This document shows, in pieces, positions 10,321 through 21,965 of a stretch of DNA of 64,000 nucleotides (its first letter is position 1; each line of letters begins with the position of its first letter). Where the stretch lies: positions 173,443,098 to 173,507,097 of the forward strand of contig NC_062217.1 of NCBI RefSeq assembly GCF_902686445.1. The letters run 5' to 3'. Position numbers and translations under genes: made by a program. Below the pieces are notes generated by a model. The model searched no databases, was not told the origin of the DNA, and was given only the letters and a program-made list of their open reading frames with translations. The stretch is from Sciurus carolinensis (Eukaryota; Chordata; Mammalia; Rodentia; Sciuridae).

Positions 10321-12770
10321 TTCTCACGGTCCTTAGGCGATGCGGACTTCGTTAGCATCCAAATCCAGGAAAATCGACTGCAGGAATGGCTGAAACCGCA
10401 AGAAGCCTCACACCGGCCCGTGTGCTCCTGTCCACCAGCACCCTGCCCGGCACCTCTGGAGAAGAAACTGGCAGCCACGGGCCTCCGTGACCCCTGGAGC
10501 CAGCTCCATCCTGTACTCGCAGATTCCAGACTCGGCTTTGGCTGATGGCGTCAGGAATGCTGTTAAATAGAACTTCAGGGATTTTGCCAAAAGGAGAACC
10601 CTTTTCCACCGCTGAGCTTTCCCCAGCTCAGTGTGTGTGAGAGAACAAGAGAGACCGCGAGCGAGCGAGGAGGGAGACCGTCGCTTTGCTTGTTTTTATT
10701 TTACATGTGTGTGTGTCGACAGATCTGCCAATTCCTCCCAGCACTGCCTTTCTGGGAGAAAGGCCAATTTTCTTCATTTTTAAAATATCATAACATTTGT
10801 GTTAGCAAAAACTACTATAAATGCCATCGGCTACAGAATTCCAGTTTAATTTTTATTTTGACTTTATCAAAATTTGAGAAAAATATCTTTGGGGAATACA
10901 ATTATCTGTGCTCAGTCTTGGCCCACAAATAAATACAAACCAACTGTTCCTGCAGTGGGGAGTCACTCCGTGAAGTCCCTCTGAGTACAGATGCCACGCC
11001 AAAGCAAGAGCTGGAACCGGACCCCACAGGGTAATCTACACAACAGAGTTCTGAGCCCGTGGACCAGACCATGTGGTCTAACATATTGGATTTGTAAAAC
11101 TCATATTACAAGCATACACAATATTTATAGAATACAAATACTAATTTGTCACACTGATTCTCAACTTGAATGTGCGTCGACTTGCCTGATTCCTCTTAAC
11201 AGCACAATTAAACAAATAACAGCATTTATACCACGTGAGGTCCAGACGCAAGAAATCACTGCATTTTAATATTTCAATATGTAAGGCTGCCTTGTGCTTC
11301 AGGAAAGGCTAAACCTAGTTAAACTCCCACTGACGATGCCGATTACTCTAGGATCTAATTTCCTCCTCTGGCTTCTTTTAAAATCATGATCTTTCTCAAC
11401 AGCTATCCTTTATTGTTTTCTAATCTTACTTCTTGGATATTAATGAATCTCTAGAGTTCCAAAAATTATATTGGAGTAGCTTAACAAGTCATTCCAAAAA
11501 ATGTATTTGGTAAACTAATTAAACTTGGGGTGTATTTCAGAGCACTCCCGGAACGCTGAGGTTCATTAATACCCCTGCAGTCATAGCCGACTGGGTGACT
11601 GATAGCCCCACTCAGGGTGGAAACGTGGGGACCCTGCTGCGAGGGGGCGCCACACTGGCCCCGCTGGCCTCTGCCCTTCGGCAGTACCTGACTGATGCTC
11701 TTCAGCAGAGGAGGGAAACTGACACGCAGTTTACCAGAGAGCTGTCTTCAGTTTGTCCCAAATAAAGGGAGCCAGTACAGTGAGGATCAGAGCGTACCGT
11801 GGCGTGGGAGTCCACCACTGGGCCCCCGGTGTCCTGAGGAAAGAAGGGGCAGCAGACGGGTCGCACTGCCCAGCGGTGCGCAGGGCTGGGGGCTCTCCTC
11901 AGCCAGACCAAAAGCCCTGCGGAGGTTCCGTCTCCCGCCTGTGCGACTGCCACCTCGAAGGTGACAAACTCCCTTCGTCCTTCTTCTTCCCCTTTCCTGT
12001 GCACTTAATGTGGTTGAGTCTCTTCCCCACCTGGTTTGATTTCTCAGATTCAATCAAAACCTTTTTAACGGCCTGCATTTTATTTGTCTCCTCGCCTCGC
12101 TCCGCCCTGCAACTCTGGTACTTTGTTCCCTCCGTCTTCAAGGCTCCCGCCTTCTTCACTCCTACGTCAACCACAGGCCCTTCCCCGCGTGGTAGTGCTG
12201 CTTCGTCCTTTTGCATCACTTGGAAAGAAACGCCCGGTTTGAAGAGTCGCGTGGAGCATCGAGGAGGCAGGCAATGGGGAGGCCTGCGTTTAAACCCTCA
12301 GAACTCGTGGAGCCAGCGACAGTCCAGAGTGCCTCTCCCTCCACTCACTCTGCAGAGGCTCAGAAAGGGCACGGACTGGTGCAGGGTCACACCGCCCGCT
12401 GGTGGCATTGCCATGCCGGGGCTCTGCGCCCTGCCCTCCCCGGGAGCTGCCCAGGACAACCTCCTGATGCAGGAGTCGCCTGGCTCTGCAGGAGGAGTGG
12501 CCCTCGTAGGCCAGGTCACCATCTACCACACCATCTCAAATGTGAAACAGAGAAGCCACATCCTTCCTGAGACTTGGCAATTTCTTATATACCAAAGACA
12601 CCCACAGCGGCAACCGTGAACGGAGCACAACTCGCCGACTCCCACAGCGGGCTCCAGCCTGCACACGGCCTGCCGCAAAGGACCAGCGCACTAATAGCCT
12701 CCCGTGGCCAGGTGCTTATTAGTCATTACAAATGGTGGAAAGCGGGGGAAAGTGTCCCAGTATCTCATAA
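10321..12770. other. Unique DNA, no gene recognised
   Basis: 10700-11570 is AT-rich and repeat-poor, with some TAAT-type words. 11570-12770 is GC-richer and contains the longest open frame of the window (288 codons, plus, 11753-12619). Its translation has no recognisable domain, lacks a convincing start context, and is opposed by open minus frames. I regard it as a chance frame. A CTCF-like word is at 11637-11651. Confidence 0.5.
11637..11651 (+). promoter_or_regulatory. CTCF-like motif
   Basis: CTGCGAGGGGGCGCC fits the core of the CTCF consensus (AG-R-K-GGCRS-Y) well but departs at several 5' positions. CTCF binds such sites to anchor chromatin loops and insulators. One motif by eye is weak evidence. 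Confidence 0.3.
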
Positions 12771-12774
12771 AGTC

Positions 12775-12910
12775 CTCAGGATCACTATGCGTGCGTGTGT
12801 TCTCTTCTTGTTCGGCAGATAAAGAAGTGGAGGGTCCCTGAGCTGAAATAAGTCCTGGCAGGATGTGAGCCAGTGAGTGGCGGAACCAGGTTCAAGCCCA
12901 GACCTGCTCT
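12775..12910 (-). mobile_element. Probable MIR SINE remnant (minus)
   Basis: Weak but ordered resemblance to reverse-complement MIR: 'cagataaagaagtgga', 'gtgagccagtgagtggcgga' and 'accaggttcaagccca', the last being the usual antisense MIR start. Strongly diverged. Confidence 0.5.
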
Positions 12911-13329
12911 GCTCTCTGGCGGTGTGCTTCCTATCTTTCCAGGACAACCACACATCCATCCGCACCTGTCTGTCCCTGATGAGGTCCTTCGCTCCAGCAT
13001 CCCTCCCTCCACCTACTCTCAAACTGCTGGCTGTGGTCACTCTGAGAACCACAGCCAACAAGCCCTGGTCGTTAGGCCCAAGGCCTGGCCTCTGGCTTTG
13101 GTATGGCTTTGGAGAATCCAGACTTGACCTTGCAAGGCATCTTCTTCCGTCCATAATGTCCTCGTCTTTCTATTCTTCACATAACCCTTAAGCCATAAGA
13201 GGACCTTCCTACCACAAGGAAGTAGAGCACAGAGGAGGGATAACATCTCTGAAAGAGAAAAGCGTTGGTCAGAAACTACAAAGAGTGTCTGCGGGTAGCT
13301 TAGGCATGCCCTGGGCCTTCAACGGGACC

Positions 13330-13400
13330 TGCCAGTGACGTGCAGAATCACCCGGGAGAGCGGCTCTTCTCAGTACGCAGGGCTCAGCGGTGGCCTCCCC
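13330..13400 (+). mobile_element. Possible MER5A-type DNA transposon remnant
   Basis: The stretch 'gtgcagaatcacccgggag' recalls the MER5A (hAT-Charlie) signature of a CAGAATCACC word, followed by diverged sequence. Short and uncertain. Confidence 0.3.
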
Positions 13401-13680
13401 GCATGATGCTCCCACCAGCCTCCTCGGGAATTCACATCAAACTCAGGTCCATCATTTAGGTAATGGCATGTACTTGGACACTGATTAGCTACCACATCAG
13501 TTCTGTAATAAAGGCGACCTAACCCCTAGTTTATCATTCATTTATCTGAAGTCATTTTGAATAATATCACAAGAGTGTAATGCAATCATTATGCTGTATG
13601 GCAGACCAGGGCCTGCACACCAGGCACAGGGTCAGGGCCCCTGCAGGGTTCACACTGCTTAATTTACTTACTTCTTACAC

Positions 13681-13990
13681 CTTCGTAAGGTGGAGTCAAC
13701 AGAGTAGGAGAGGAGTCGGGTCCGCCAGCAGATGCTTACGCAAATTGCTAATGAGAAGTTCGACAGGAAGTCGGCGAGACTTAAGAACAGTGATGATGAA
13801 CTTCTCTGGGAGCCGGCTTGCTCTTGAGTGGGAGCAAGCCGTTCGGTGCTCAACGGCGGTGCGATTGCCTTTGACTCGCAGGCTCTGCTCGACCTGAAGG
13901 CTTTATCGACAACCACTTTGCTGCTATGAAACGCTCTATTAGGAAAACCGTGTCTTCGGGCCACACAGAAGGTGACAGCAGAAAGGTCGA
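13681..13990. promoter_or_regulatory. CpG-preserved patch
   Basis: Hand count gives 20 CpG in about 310 bp at only about 50% GC, an observed/expected ratio near 1, while flanking DNA is CpG-poor. Contains a perfect 10-bp stem hairpin at 13814-13841. Either an unmethylated regulatory element or a relatively recent insertion that has not yet lost its CpGs. A plus-strand frame is open for about 39 codons downstream of 13708, but no protein family was recognised. Confidence 0.5.
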
Positions 13991-14215
13991 TTCCTGGGGA
14001 GGAGGGCCAGGCAGGCAGCCCTGGAGGGCAGCAAGGGTAGTGGGAGAGGAAAGCAGAGACTCCCAAACTCTGCTTCTGAATGGGGGGTCCACACTGCACA
14101 AACCTGATACAGGGACCAAGGAAGATTCAGGAGGGGACTCCAAGTGACTGCTGTCATTTACCCGGTCACCTCTGCAGCCACTCCAGCCCTCTTCTAAGGA
14201 GCTGAGCAAACACAG

Positions 14216-14355
14216 GGGATCCTCAGTATCCATGGGGCATTGGCCAGGACCCCCAAGGACACCAAAACTCATGAAACACAAGCCTCTTACAGAAAATGGT
14301 GTGGTGTTTGTCTATAAGCTATGTGCATCCTCCTTTACCCTTGAAGCCACCTCAG
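14216..14355 (-). mobile_element. MER2/Tigger-type DNA transposon fragment (minus)
   Basis: Begins with a 'cctcagtatccatgggg' terminal-type sequence and continues through 'ccaggacccccaaggac' and 'tataagctatgtgcatcctc', the order of the reversed 3' end of MER2-like non-autonomous Tigger elements. It is the same family as the fuller copy at 16839-17165, in the opposite orientation. Confidence 0.75.
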
Positions 14356-16838
14356 TTCACCCTGCCAACGTTCCCTGTCCTGGGCTGGTTGAGCCAGTCG
14401 ATGTAGAGCCTTCTGGCAGAGGCTGTCTGCCTAGGGTGACCTCCTAAGTTCCCCAGAGACTTGACCTGTCTGCTGGCCCTCGTGGAAGGCTGGACTCACT
14501 GGACACTGTAGCAGGTGGTGGGAGGGTGAGGGGCCCACCCTCCCCCAGACCATGGATCCAGCAGGATGTGATATCAAGTAAACTTGGTTTCCAAGCTGAC
14601 TTAGTCACCCTGCCTCTACGTGCTATGGGTCTCAGAGCCAAAGGAGCCCACTCAGGCCCCGTCTGCAGAGGGTCCCAGCAGGGACCCCAGCCAGGCCTGT
14701 GGTGTGAACCGGCAGGGACCACTGGGCCAGCGGCATGGGTCAGGTAGGCTCAGGGTGAGGTCCAGTGCCTCCTCCCACCTGCCCCAAGAGAGACCACAGG
14801 CCGGTGGGAAGCCCAGCCTGGGCAGGGTGGTCAGAAGTCCGGCAGCCTCCAGGCTGCACCGCAGGACAGGTGGCAGGGACAGGGAAGGTGAGCGGGTGGG
14901 GTTGGCAAACCTACCGACCCCAGCAGTGAGGGTGTCCCGTGATTCCTGCGTCCATCCGCAAGGACGCAGGGCACATGCCCAGGCATTTGGCGCAGCAGCC
15001 TCTCCAGCACAGCCCCAGATGGGGGCTGCTCTGGGGGCAGCACCTCCACTTCCCCCTGGGAGCCCCAAAAGGGCTTCCGAGGAGGCAGTGGTGGAGCCCT
15101 GTGAAAATGGCCAGCTTCACCCGCCATGCCAAGGTGACCCAGCTCTGTGGCTGCTTTGAGGCTGGGTGACCTCGCCATTTTGGAAGCACCGCCGGGAGGT
15201 CAACGGATGCTCCAGCAGAGCCCCAGGCTGGGCGTCAGGACACTGCTGGCAGCGTCTCTGAACCTGGGGAGGTACCTCTTTTTCTTCCAGGAAGCTGGTC
15301 ATTCAGTGTTGTTAAACCCACCAGCTATCCATGTGGCTTTGGCTTTGACCTTGCCTCTGGGTTTTCTTCTTTCCTTTTTGGAAAAGGTTGGGATTTAAAT
15401 TATATATTTTTTCAAGAGTCCGGCTGTCTGGTTGCATTTTTCTGAGACATTTTACATTCAAACAAACAAAACGGCAGTAGCCTAAAGCAACAGGGAGTTT
15501 CCCTCCCTCTTGTGTGAGCACTCTGAAGGGAGCCCTAGACAGCGGGGCGATGCAGCTCAGTCCTCGAGGGCCAGACTCTGAGAAGCTATCAGAGTTGTCC
15601 TCATGGTGACAAGATAGCTGCTTCTGCTCCGGGGATCCTCTCTGTGAGAAAAGAGTAGAAAGAGGTGAGGGTGGCAGCAGACATGTTAATTTACTGGTAT
15701 TGGAGAAGCAAGTGCGTCCCAAAGGGCCAACAAACACCTCTCATTCCTTAGCAGCCAGACTTGGTCCCATGGCCGCCCTAACTGCTGCAAGGGGCGTGGG
15801 GAAAGTGGGTGTCTCGGCTCTGCAATCTGAGCAGCAGAGAGCTTCCTGGGAGCAGCTGCCACCGCCTGTCTTTCTGCTAAGGGTCCTTGTTCCCCCTCCA
15901 AAGCTGTGAAATTCCCAGTCTCCACAGCCTAGAACAATGAGAAAAAGCTGAATCAAGAGTGAAGAGCAACAGTGAGCTAGCAGGTGCCGTGGGCAGACTT
16001 GACAGCCATTTCCCTGTGCCAGGGTGATGGTGTCCCGAAGGTGTCTCAGGGTCACAGGGGAAAGGAAGGAAGAGCAAAAGGAAGTTCGGCTGCAGCCTGC
16101 ACCTGGCCCTGTGCCTTTCGTGGAAGCTTGCAATCAGAAGCCACGGAAGTCATCCTGAAAACTTTGCAGGAGGGAAAGAAGGCGGGTTAATAAGGAACAC
16201 AGCAGAGCCACACGCAGTCCCAAGAACCAGAGAGCATCTCCACCTCAGTAGCCACCACCTGGAGAAGGGAGCCACGTCAGAGGTCAAGCCGGGGTCAGAG
16301 GGCAAGCCGTTCTCTAAGGCTCTTATCAGGCTACACGGAGGGTCCCCAGTGTCTCCCCCACGGGATGGCTCTGAGTGACCAGTCGAGGGCCCCTCAAAAG
16401 AGGCCTTTTCAGCAGAGGTCACAGGGAGAGGTGGCTGGAGAGGGCCAGAAGACAGGCAGACAGTGCAGGTGCGGGCTGATGGTGAAGGAGGACTCAGCAG
16501 AGTTTCCATGTCACACCAAGGCCAGCACCTCTGGGCAGACAGGCAAGCAGCTCTGGGCAGGGGCAGGTATAGACAGACCTGGGTGCTGCCCCGGCCTGGA
16601 ATCTGTTTCAGACTGGCACTGGCGAGTGCCACCTGGGCCTCCTGGGACAGAGGAGACAGAAAGCCCTTACCAGGGCGCCTGGCACCGTCAGGTCTCACAC
16701 ACGCTTTCCTCCTGTGGCTGCTAAGTGCAGTCAGCGCCTGTGAGCTCTAGGGGCGGGGCGCCTTCCAGCCACACTCCCTCCACCAGGCCTCTCAGCCTAG
16801 GATGTCTCCTGGTCTTCTGGACCCTTGAAACTCATTCA
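14356..16838. other. GC-rich unique DNA, no gene recognised
   Basis: Contains overlapping open frames of up to 182 codons on the minus strand (16150-16698) and 179 on the plus (14620-15159). They are shadow-like and carry no recognised domain. No repeats were confidently recognised in this 2.5 kb. Confidence 0.5.
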
Positions 16839-17165
16839 CAGTTACACATGCACATCCACGGCTCTGCATCTGTTAATCCAACCAACCACCAATTGACAAT
16901 ATTTGGGAAGAAAATGATTCTGTACTAGAGAGGTGCAGACTGCTTTCCTATCCATTATTCCCCGCAGCGCACAACACGACCTCGACACACATAGAATCAC
17001 ATCGTGCTGGGTGTTAGAAGTGACCTAGCAAAAATTTGACACATGTGGGGATGTGTGCATGTTGTAAGCAAACGCTGCACCATTTTACACAAGTGACATA
17101 AGCAGCGTGGATTTGGACATCCTCTGGGAGTCCTGTCACCAAATATGTAGGTACGCGTGTTTTCC
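16839..17165 (+). mobile_element. Near full-length MER2/Tigger-type DNA transposon
   Basis: Follows the MER2-like consensus from a CAGTT-type start through 'caaccaaccaccaattgac', 'aatatttgggaag', a diverged 'tctgtact...cagact' hairpin part, 'attattcccc', 'ggatgtgtgcatgttgtaag', 'accattttacacaag', 'tggatttgg' and 'gtcctgtcacca'. About 330 bp, close to the family length. Non-autonomous: it encodes no transposase and was moved by Tigger enzymes. Long inactive. Ends approximate. Confidence 0.8.
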
Positions 17166-18035
17166 TGGTGGGAGAACCCTCGACTCCACCACACTCACGA
17201 CAGGGCCTGCTGAAGGAGGAGAGCAAGGCCCTGGAGCAGCTTAAGAGCACGAGTTAATCATCTTCGCCCACCTTGCCCACCATTCGGTCCAAGCCTAGAA
17301 ATTTCCTCGAGAGCCAGCCGTGTCAGCTGAGGAATGTTGACACACAGCCATGGGCGGAAAGGAGAGCTGGGGCTGTTTGCTATTTGCAGAGGCCAGGGAG
17401 GCAGGTGTCCAGGCCAGCCAGATTTTGAAGCACAGGCAGCTTCGGGATGGCCTTGTCCCCAAGGCAAATGCCTTCAAAGGACCCACCACCAAAGGGAAAT
17501 CATAAAAGATGCTTTGCCAGAGGTGACAACAAGTGCGGAGGGGAAGGGCACCATCCACAAAGGACAGAAGCCGGAAAGAGCAGGGACCTCACTAGAGTGA
17601 CCGGCAGAGACAGGGAGGAAACGAGGGCATGCAGTGCTCGGTGGGGACACAGTCCTGGTGAAGCGAACCCCTGACTCAAGAAACGAGGTTCACTTACAAG
17701 GACGGTGTTCAAAGGTGGGTAGACCCTGAATCCCTGATGGAAACCCCGCTCCAGCCGGAAGGAGTCAGGAGCAGAAATGAGCAGGTCTTTTCTTCCCCAT
17801 CATTCTTGAGAAACTCGGACCTGACGCAGCCACCCCCGAGCCCTGACCTTCCACCCCTCTGACAGTGCTAGAACTGTCCCCCGGCTTTCTGCTGCTTGCT
17901 CCTTCAATAAATGCCCTGAGCCAAGCAGGAGACAAATGCAGCAAATAAATTCTGCCCAAAGAGGCAACCTCTCCGTATCAGGCTCATGTCTTCAGCACCA
18001 AGATGCAAAAGGAATGTAATAATTTATTTTTTCTT
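17166..18035. other. Unique DNA, no gene recognised
   Basis: Ordinary mixed-composition sequence with short frames only. No repeat recognised. Confidence 0.5.
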
Positions 18036-19110
18036 TTGTTGTTAAGATAATGAAACAACTCAATGACCAAAGGAATATAAAATGTAATTCCATCCAAAAC
18101 CTTTATAGCATAGAAGGGAAGCTTGACTCATAATGTAATTTGGAGGATTAAAACACTAAGCCCAGGCAAAACCCATGCAAAAACAATAATAAGAAAGGTA
18201 GTCTCCACTAATCAGATGTCCAACTATACCCAAAGCAGGTCAGTGAAATGCAGGGATACGGCGGAAGAGAGTTCAGGAATGCACATGGCATCTGACTATT
18301 TGTATGATGTTACAAAATAGCATTTCAAATCAGTGGAAAAAATATACATTTTAATAAATGCTATCAGGAAAATTGGCTATTCATTTGAACAAAAACACTG
18401 ACATACATTCTACATAGCATTCATTAAATTTAATTCCTAATGTTTGAAAGATTCAAACATTATTAAATATGGTAAAAATTGGGCAAAGATTTTATATTAT
18501 GTTATGAGATTGGAGAATCCTTATAAATCCAGAAACCAAGAAGCAAAAAGCTGGTAAACTTAATACCCAAAGAGCTTTGGAGCTAGTCTATGTAAGAAGA
18601 CCTACGCATTACAAGACAAGACAAAGGAGAGTGTGCAAAGCACTTGAACAGGGTCTCCACCAGTGAGAACAATCCAAAGTTCAGACACAGGAAAGGCGCT
18701 CATTTCATTAGAACTGCGGGAAATGGAGATGAGACCAAAATGAGAAACTATACACCTTGTGCACCCACCCGGCACCATCACATGCTGACCGGGACGTGGG
18801 AGCATGTCCCACAATACGGCTGCTAGAAAACAAAGTCATTCGAGCTCAAAAGAACAGGGGCAGACTCTTCCTCCATTCGGAAGCTGCACGTGCAAGTGGT
18901 GCGGGGGAAAACTATAAGAATCATCAGAGTTGACCACGTCAAAGTCTGCGGCGGCCCGGCCAGGGAAACCCTGAATGCCCATCAATACAAAAGGCTCCAA
19001 AATGAACAGAGTCTGTATTCACATGTCAGCCTGGATACGTCTCTAAACAACGCTGGGTTCACACAGCAAGCTGTTGGAAAAGCTGCGATACTGTTTATGA
19101 ATTGCTGAAT
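18036..19110 (+). mobile_element. Old L1 (L1M/HAL1-like) 3' end, dead
   Basis: Diverged but collinear with the end of L1 ORF2 and the 3' UTR. 'gcatttcaaatcagtgg', 'aataaatgctatcagg' and 'aaaattggctattcatttg' match the last part of ORF2. Later 'gaatgcccatcaatac' and the 'gctgggttcacac' to 'gatactgtttatgaa' run match the 3' tail. Many stops and indels, so not coding. Its left end may start within 18000-18060. A perfect 11-bp inverted repeat lies at 18438-18462. Confidence 0.75.
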
Positions 19111-20385
19111 GTGAACGAAACAATGCTGGATACTTTCCATGGTCATCTACATTTCTAAACCAACCTTGCAGCCACCTCCTGGGACCACATAGCATTCTCC
19201 AGTGTCCACACATGTGGAGGTGTGGGTGACCAGTAGAAGAACACTCTTCACTTTTTTATATTCTCAAAAGTCTACAAAACCAAAGTAACACACTAAACTC
19301 ATATTCTTGGTATTGCTTAGATTATTCTTTGGATTCTCTACACTTTTTCATTTTCCAGTAGAAATAAGTCAGTAATTTTAATATTTTGATTTACCATTGT
19401 TGGACTGAATCAGTTTGTATGTTGCTATTTCGTCTTGTCTGAAAAACAAAAATTACTACTTTTGGCAACACAAAAAACTACAGAAAAAAAGGCTCCTGTG
19501 AACAAATAATATCGACCCATGACAATTGAGGAGAGCGTCTTTGCAACATTTATTAAAAAGGGTATTTCTAATCTGTAAAGGTTATCCTCAGATCGACAAG
19601 ACTGAGACCTCACAGAGAGCTGGGTATGAGGAAGAGCGTTGCCAAGCCTGCACTCGTTGGAGATGAAGTCCTGCCCACGTGGCAGCACGGGCAGGCAGCT
19701 GGCGTTGGTTGGGGGATTGGGGGGTGCTGTGGCACAGTCCATCAGCCCTGCCTGTGCTCTCAGATTAAAGCTTTGAGGGGTTTTGTCAAGCAGATCAAAC
19801 TGCAGGGAGGAGAGAGAAAGAGCGTTCTTGTCTTACACATCTTGATGACCAGCGAGCTCTCAACTGAGCTTCCCCTGGAGTCTGTCTGGATGTTTTGGCC
19901 ATTCTCTCGCCCCGCCTCCTCTGTTAATCTGCTTCTTCCCCTGGTTGGCTTGTCTCATGGCACCAAAATGGCTGCAGAGGATTCAGGTCTCTCCTCTTGA
20001 CAGCACAACCACCATGGTCCAGACTTCCCAGCAACTATTTGGAGAGTCACTCTGGTGAGGCTGGTTAGGTCACCAGCTGCACCTTCTCCAACAGCCGTGG
20101 CCCCGAGATGGACGCAGACACTGCTCAGGGTCAGTCTCGTACGCCAGGGCTGGGGTCCCATCCTTGTGCCATGGGGACCCCAGGGAAAACTGGGCCTTCA
20201 GGAAGGGGAAGGAGGGCAGGGATTCTGAAAGTTACCTGGAATTCACTGAAAAATAAACGCTGAACGGAGCTTTGATTTCTCAAAACCCTGACTCTAAATA
20301 AACGTCCCCAACCTTACAACCACAACACGTGCTGCAGAGGCAGGTTGTTGACAGGTGTTTTCCCAAGACAGTGAGCTCAGGTATT
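19111..20385. other. Unique DNA, no gene recognised
   Basis: 19140-19560 is AT-rich and may hold further old L1 tail. 19560-20385 is mixed unique sequence. A 124-codon plus frame (19626-20000) has no recognised domain. Confidence 0.45.
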
Positions 20386-20387
20386 GG

Positions 20388-20417
20388 TTAGGGTTAGGGT
20401 TAGGGTTAGGGTTAGGG
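20388..20417 (+). repeat. Interstitial telomeric repeat, five perfect TTAGGG units
   Basis: TTAGGG units at 20388-20393, 20394-20399, 20400-20405, 20406-20411 and 20412-20417, preceded by GG and followed by TTTG. Short interstitial telomeric arrays usually arise when telomerase-type repeat is captured during double-strand break repair. The array lies in ordinary unique DNA with no other telomere-like sequence nearby. Confidence 0.97.
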
Positions 20418-20784
20418 TTTGACCCAAAGAACGGGTCAAAGGCCGTCAGAGGAGAGGGGCACAGGGTGGGGATGGGTCCTGCCCTGATCGCTGGCAGGGC
20501 CTGGGGTCGGAGGCTCCTCACCTCTGTTGGCAGGGCTGGTGGAGGCCTGCCAGTGTGGTCTCACCTTCTTAAATGCTAACAAGGCCCCGGGAATTGCTCT
20601 AGGACCCGAGACAACACACTCTGCCCAAGGCAACTGAGCTCCCGGTGTGAATTCCAGAAGGAAAAGTGGCCACAATTTACTAACTTCACTCCTGGTGGAT
20701 GTGTGGAGACTTCCAAATTTGTACAATGAATGTAATGAGTGAAAACTAAGTAAAAATTAGTCCATATCTAAAACTCAAAACTCA

Positions 20785-20930
20785 GGGCTGGGGTTGTAGC
20801 TCAGTGGTAGAGTGCTTACCTTGCATGTATGAGGCAATGGGTTTGATCCTCAGCATCACATAAAAAGGAATAAATAAAAAATATTGTGTCCATCTACAAC
20901 TAAAAATACATTCTTAAATGAAATAAAACC
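20785..20930 (+). mobile_element. ID SINE (tRNA-Ala derived) with 9-bp target duplication
   Basis: Typical squirrel ID element: a GGGGTTGTAGCTCAGTGG start carrying the RNA polymerase III A box, 'agagtgcttacc', a B-box-like GGTTTGATCCT, then an ATAAATAAA-rich tail. Flanked by CAAAACTCA at 20776-20784 and 20931-20939 (13 of 14 bases match if extended), the footprint of L1-machinery retroposition. Relatively young. Confidence 0.93.
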
Positions 20931-20939
20931 CAAAACTCA

Positions 20940-21799
20940 TTTCAGCTGTAACAGATCTTAAATATACATATTCAAAAAAATCTTCTTCTGGTCATTGAAA
21001 GAAAATCAGCATCATCATTTCAAAACTCCAGACTCTGTCTTCCTTTGGTCTCTGCACTGAACTCCATGTCCAATGGCCTAGAACATCTCTCGACAACTTG
21101 GGCGTGAATAAAATGTTATTTTACTTATTTTTAATTAAAAAGACTAAAAATAAATCTTGCCACAAAAGCGAAGGTGACACACAGACCTTGTAGCCTCACT
21201 GAGCGTGGAAATGACATAGAATTAAAGCCTGGAGGGGGAGGACAGCCACAGGAAAGTCCCCACCCTCGGCGTGAGGACAGGCAGGTGACACGGATTGCTG
21301 TGGCTCAGATGCGGCCTGAGGTGGAGACTGCCTTCTGGCACACTTGGCAGGGACCTCCTGCTCTATTTCCTGTGCTGGCTATGAAGAATCGATTTGCCAC
21401 ATGAGTGTAGCTTGTACCTTTAAAGACAAAGGGAGATTTTCACTCACCAGTGGTTTTTGGCTTCTCAAATAGAGGATCTGGAAGAGTCTGCGTGCTTCCT
21501 ACCAATGCAGACTGGTCTATTTTGGGACCATCTCGTACACAGTCCCGAGACTGCCTTTGAGCTTCGTCTCCATCTCCTGTGTCAGGCTGTCAGCCGTCAT
21601 TTCTGTTGTCACTGTGCCATCTTCTCTGAGTCCTTTCGAATTCCTTCCAGCCCGATGCTTCTCGCCGACCAGGACCTGGGAAACAGAGATCATTATGAAC
21701 TGAGCGAAGGCAGACCCGCTCCCTGCTGGCCTCTGGCACCGTCGCCCATGGCTTCAGAGGTGGCTCCCCTTCCCTCTGAGAGAGCCTTGACAGCACCGG
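20940..21799. other. Unique DNA, no gene recognised
   Basis: AT-rich to 21170, then mixed. A 125-codon plus frame (21457-21834) runs into the following MIR and shows no recognisable domain. Confidence 0.5.
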
Positions 21800-21965
21800 T
21801 CACACTGGCTGGCTACCTTGGCGTGACTCACTGAACGTCTCCAGGCCTCGGTTTCCTCATCTGAGAAGGAGGGAGATACAGCTACCTAGCCATGCCGAAC
21901 ATCGCAGCTCCAGGTGGAAGGGCTTAATGAGGCCTGGTACCCAGGAGCTCAGCTGTCATTATGGT
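21800..21965 (+). mobile_element. MIR SINE fragment (plus)
   Basis: Contains the conserved MIR central words in order: 'gcgtgactcactgaac', 'cctcggtttcctcatctga', a short purine-rich part, then 'agggcttaatgag'. Ancient and inactive. Confidence 0.85.

Noticed and set aside
11753..12619. 288-codon open frame, plus strand (longest in the window)
   Set aside because: No recognisable domain, GC-rich stop-poor DNA, open frames on the opposite strand, no splice or promoter context. Treated as a chance frame.
20785..20860. tRNA-like sequence with A and B boxes
   Set aside because: It is the ID SINE, not a functional tRNA gene. It has an A-rich tail and a target duplication.
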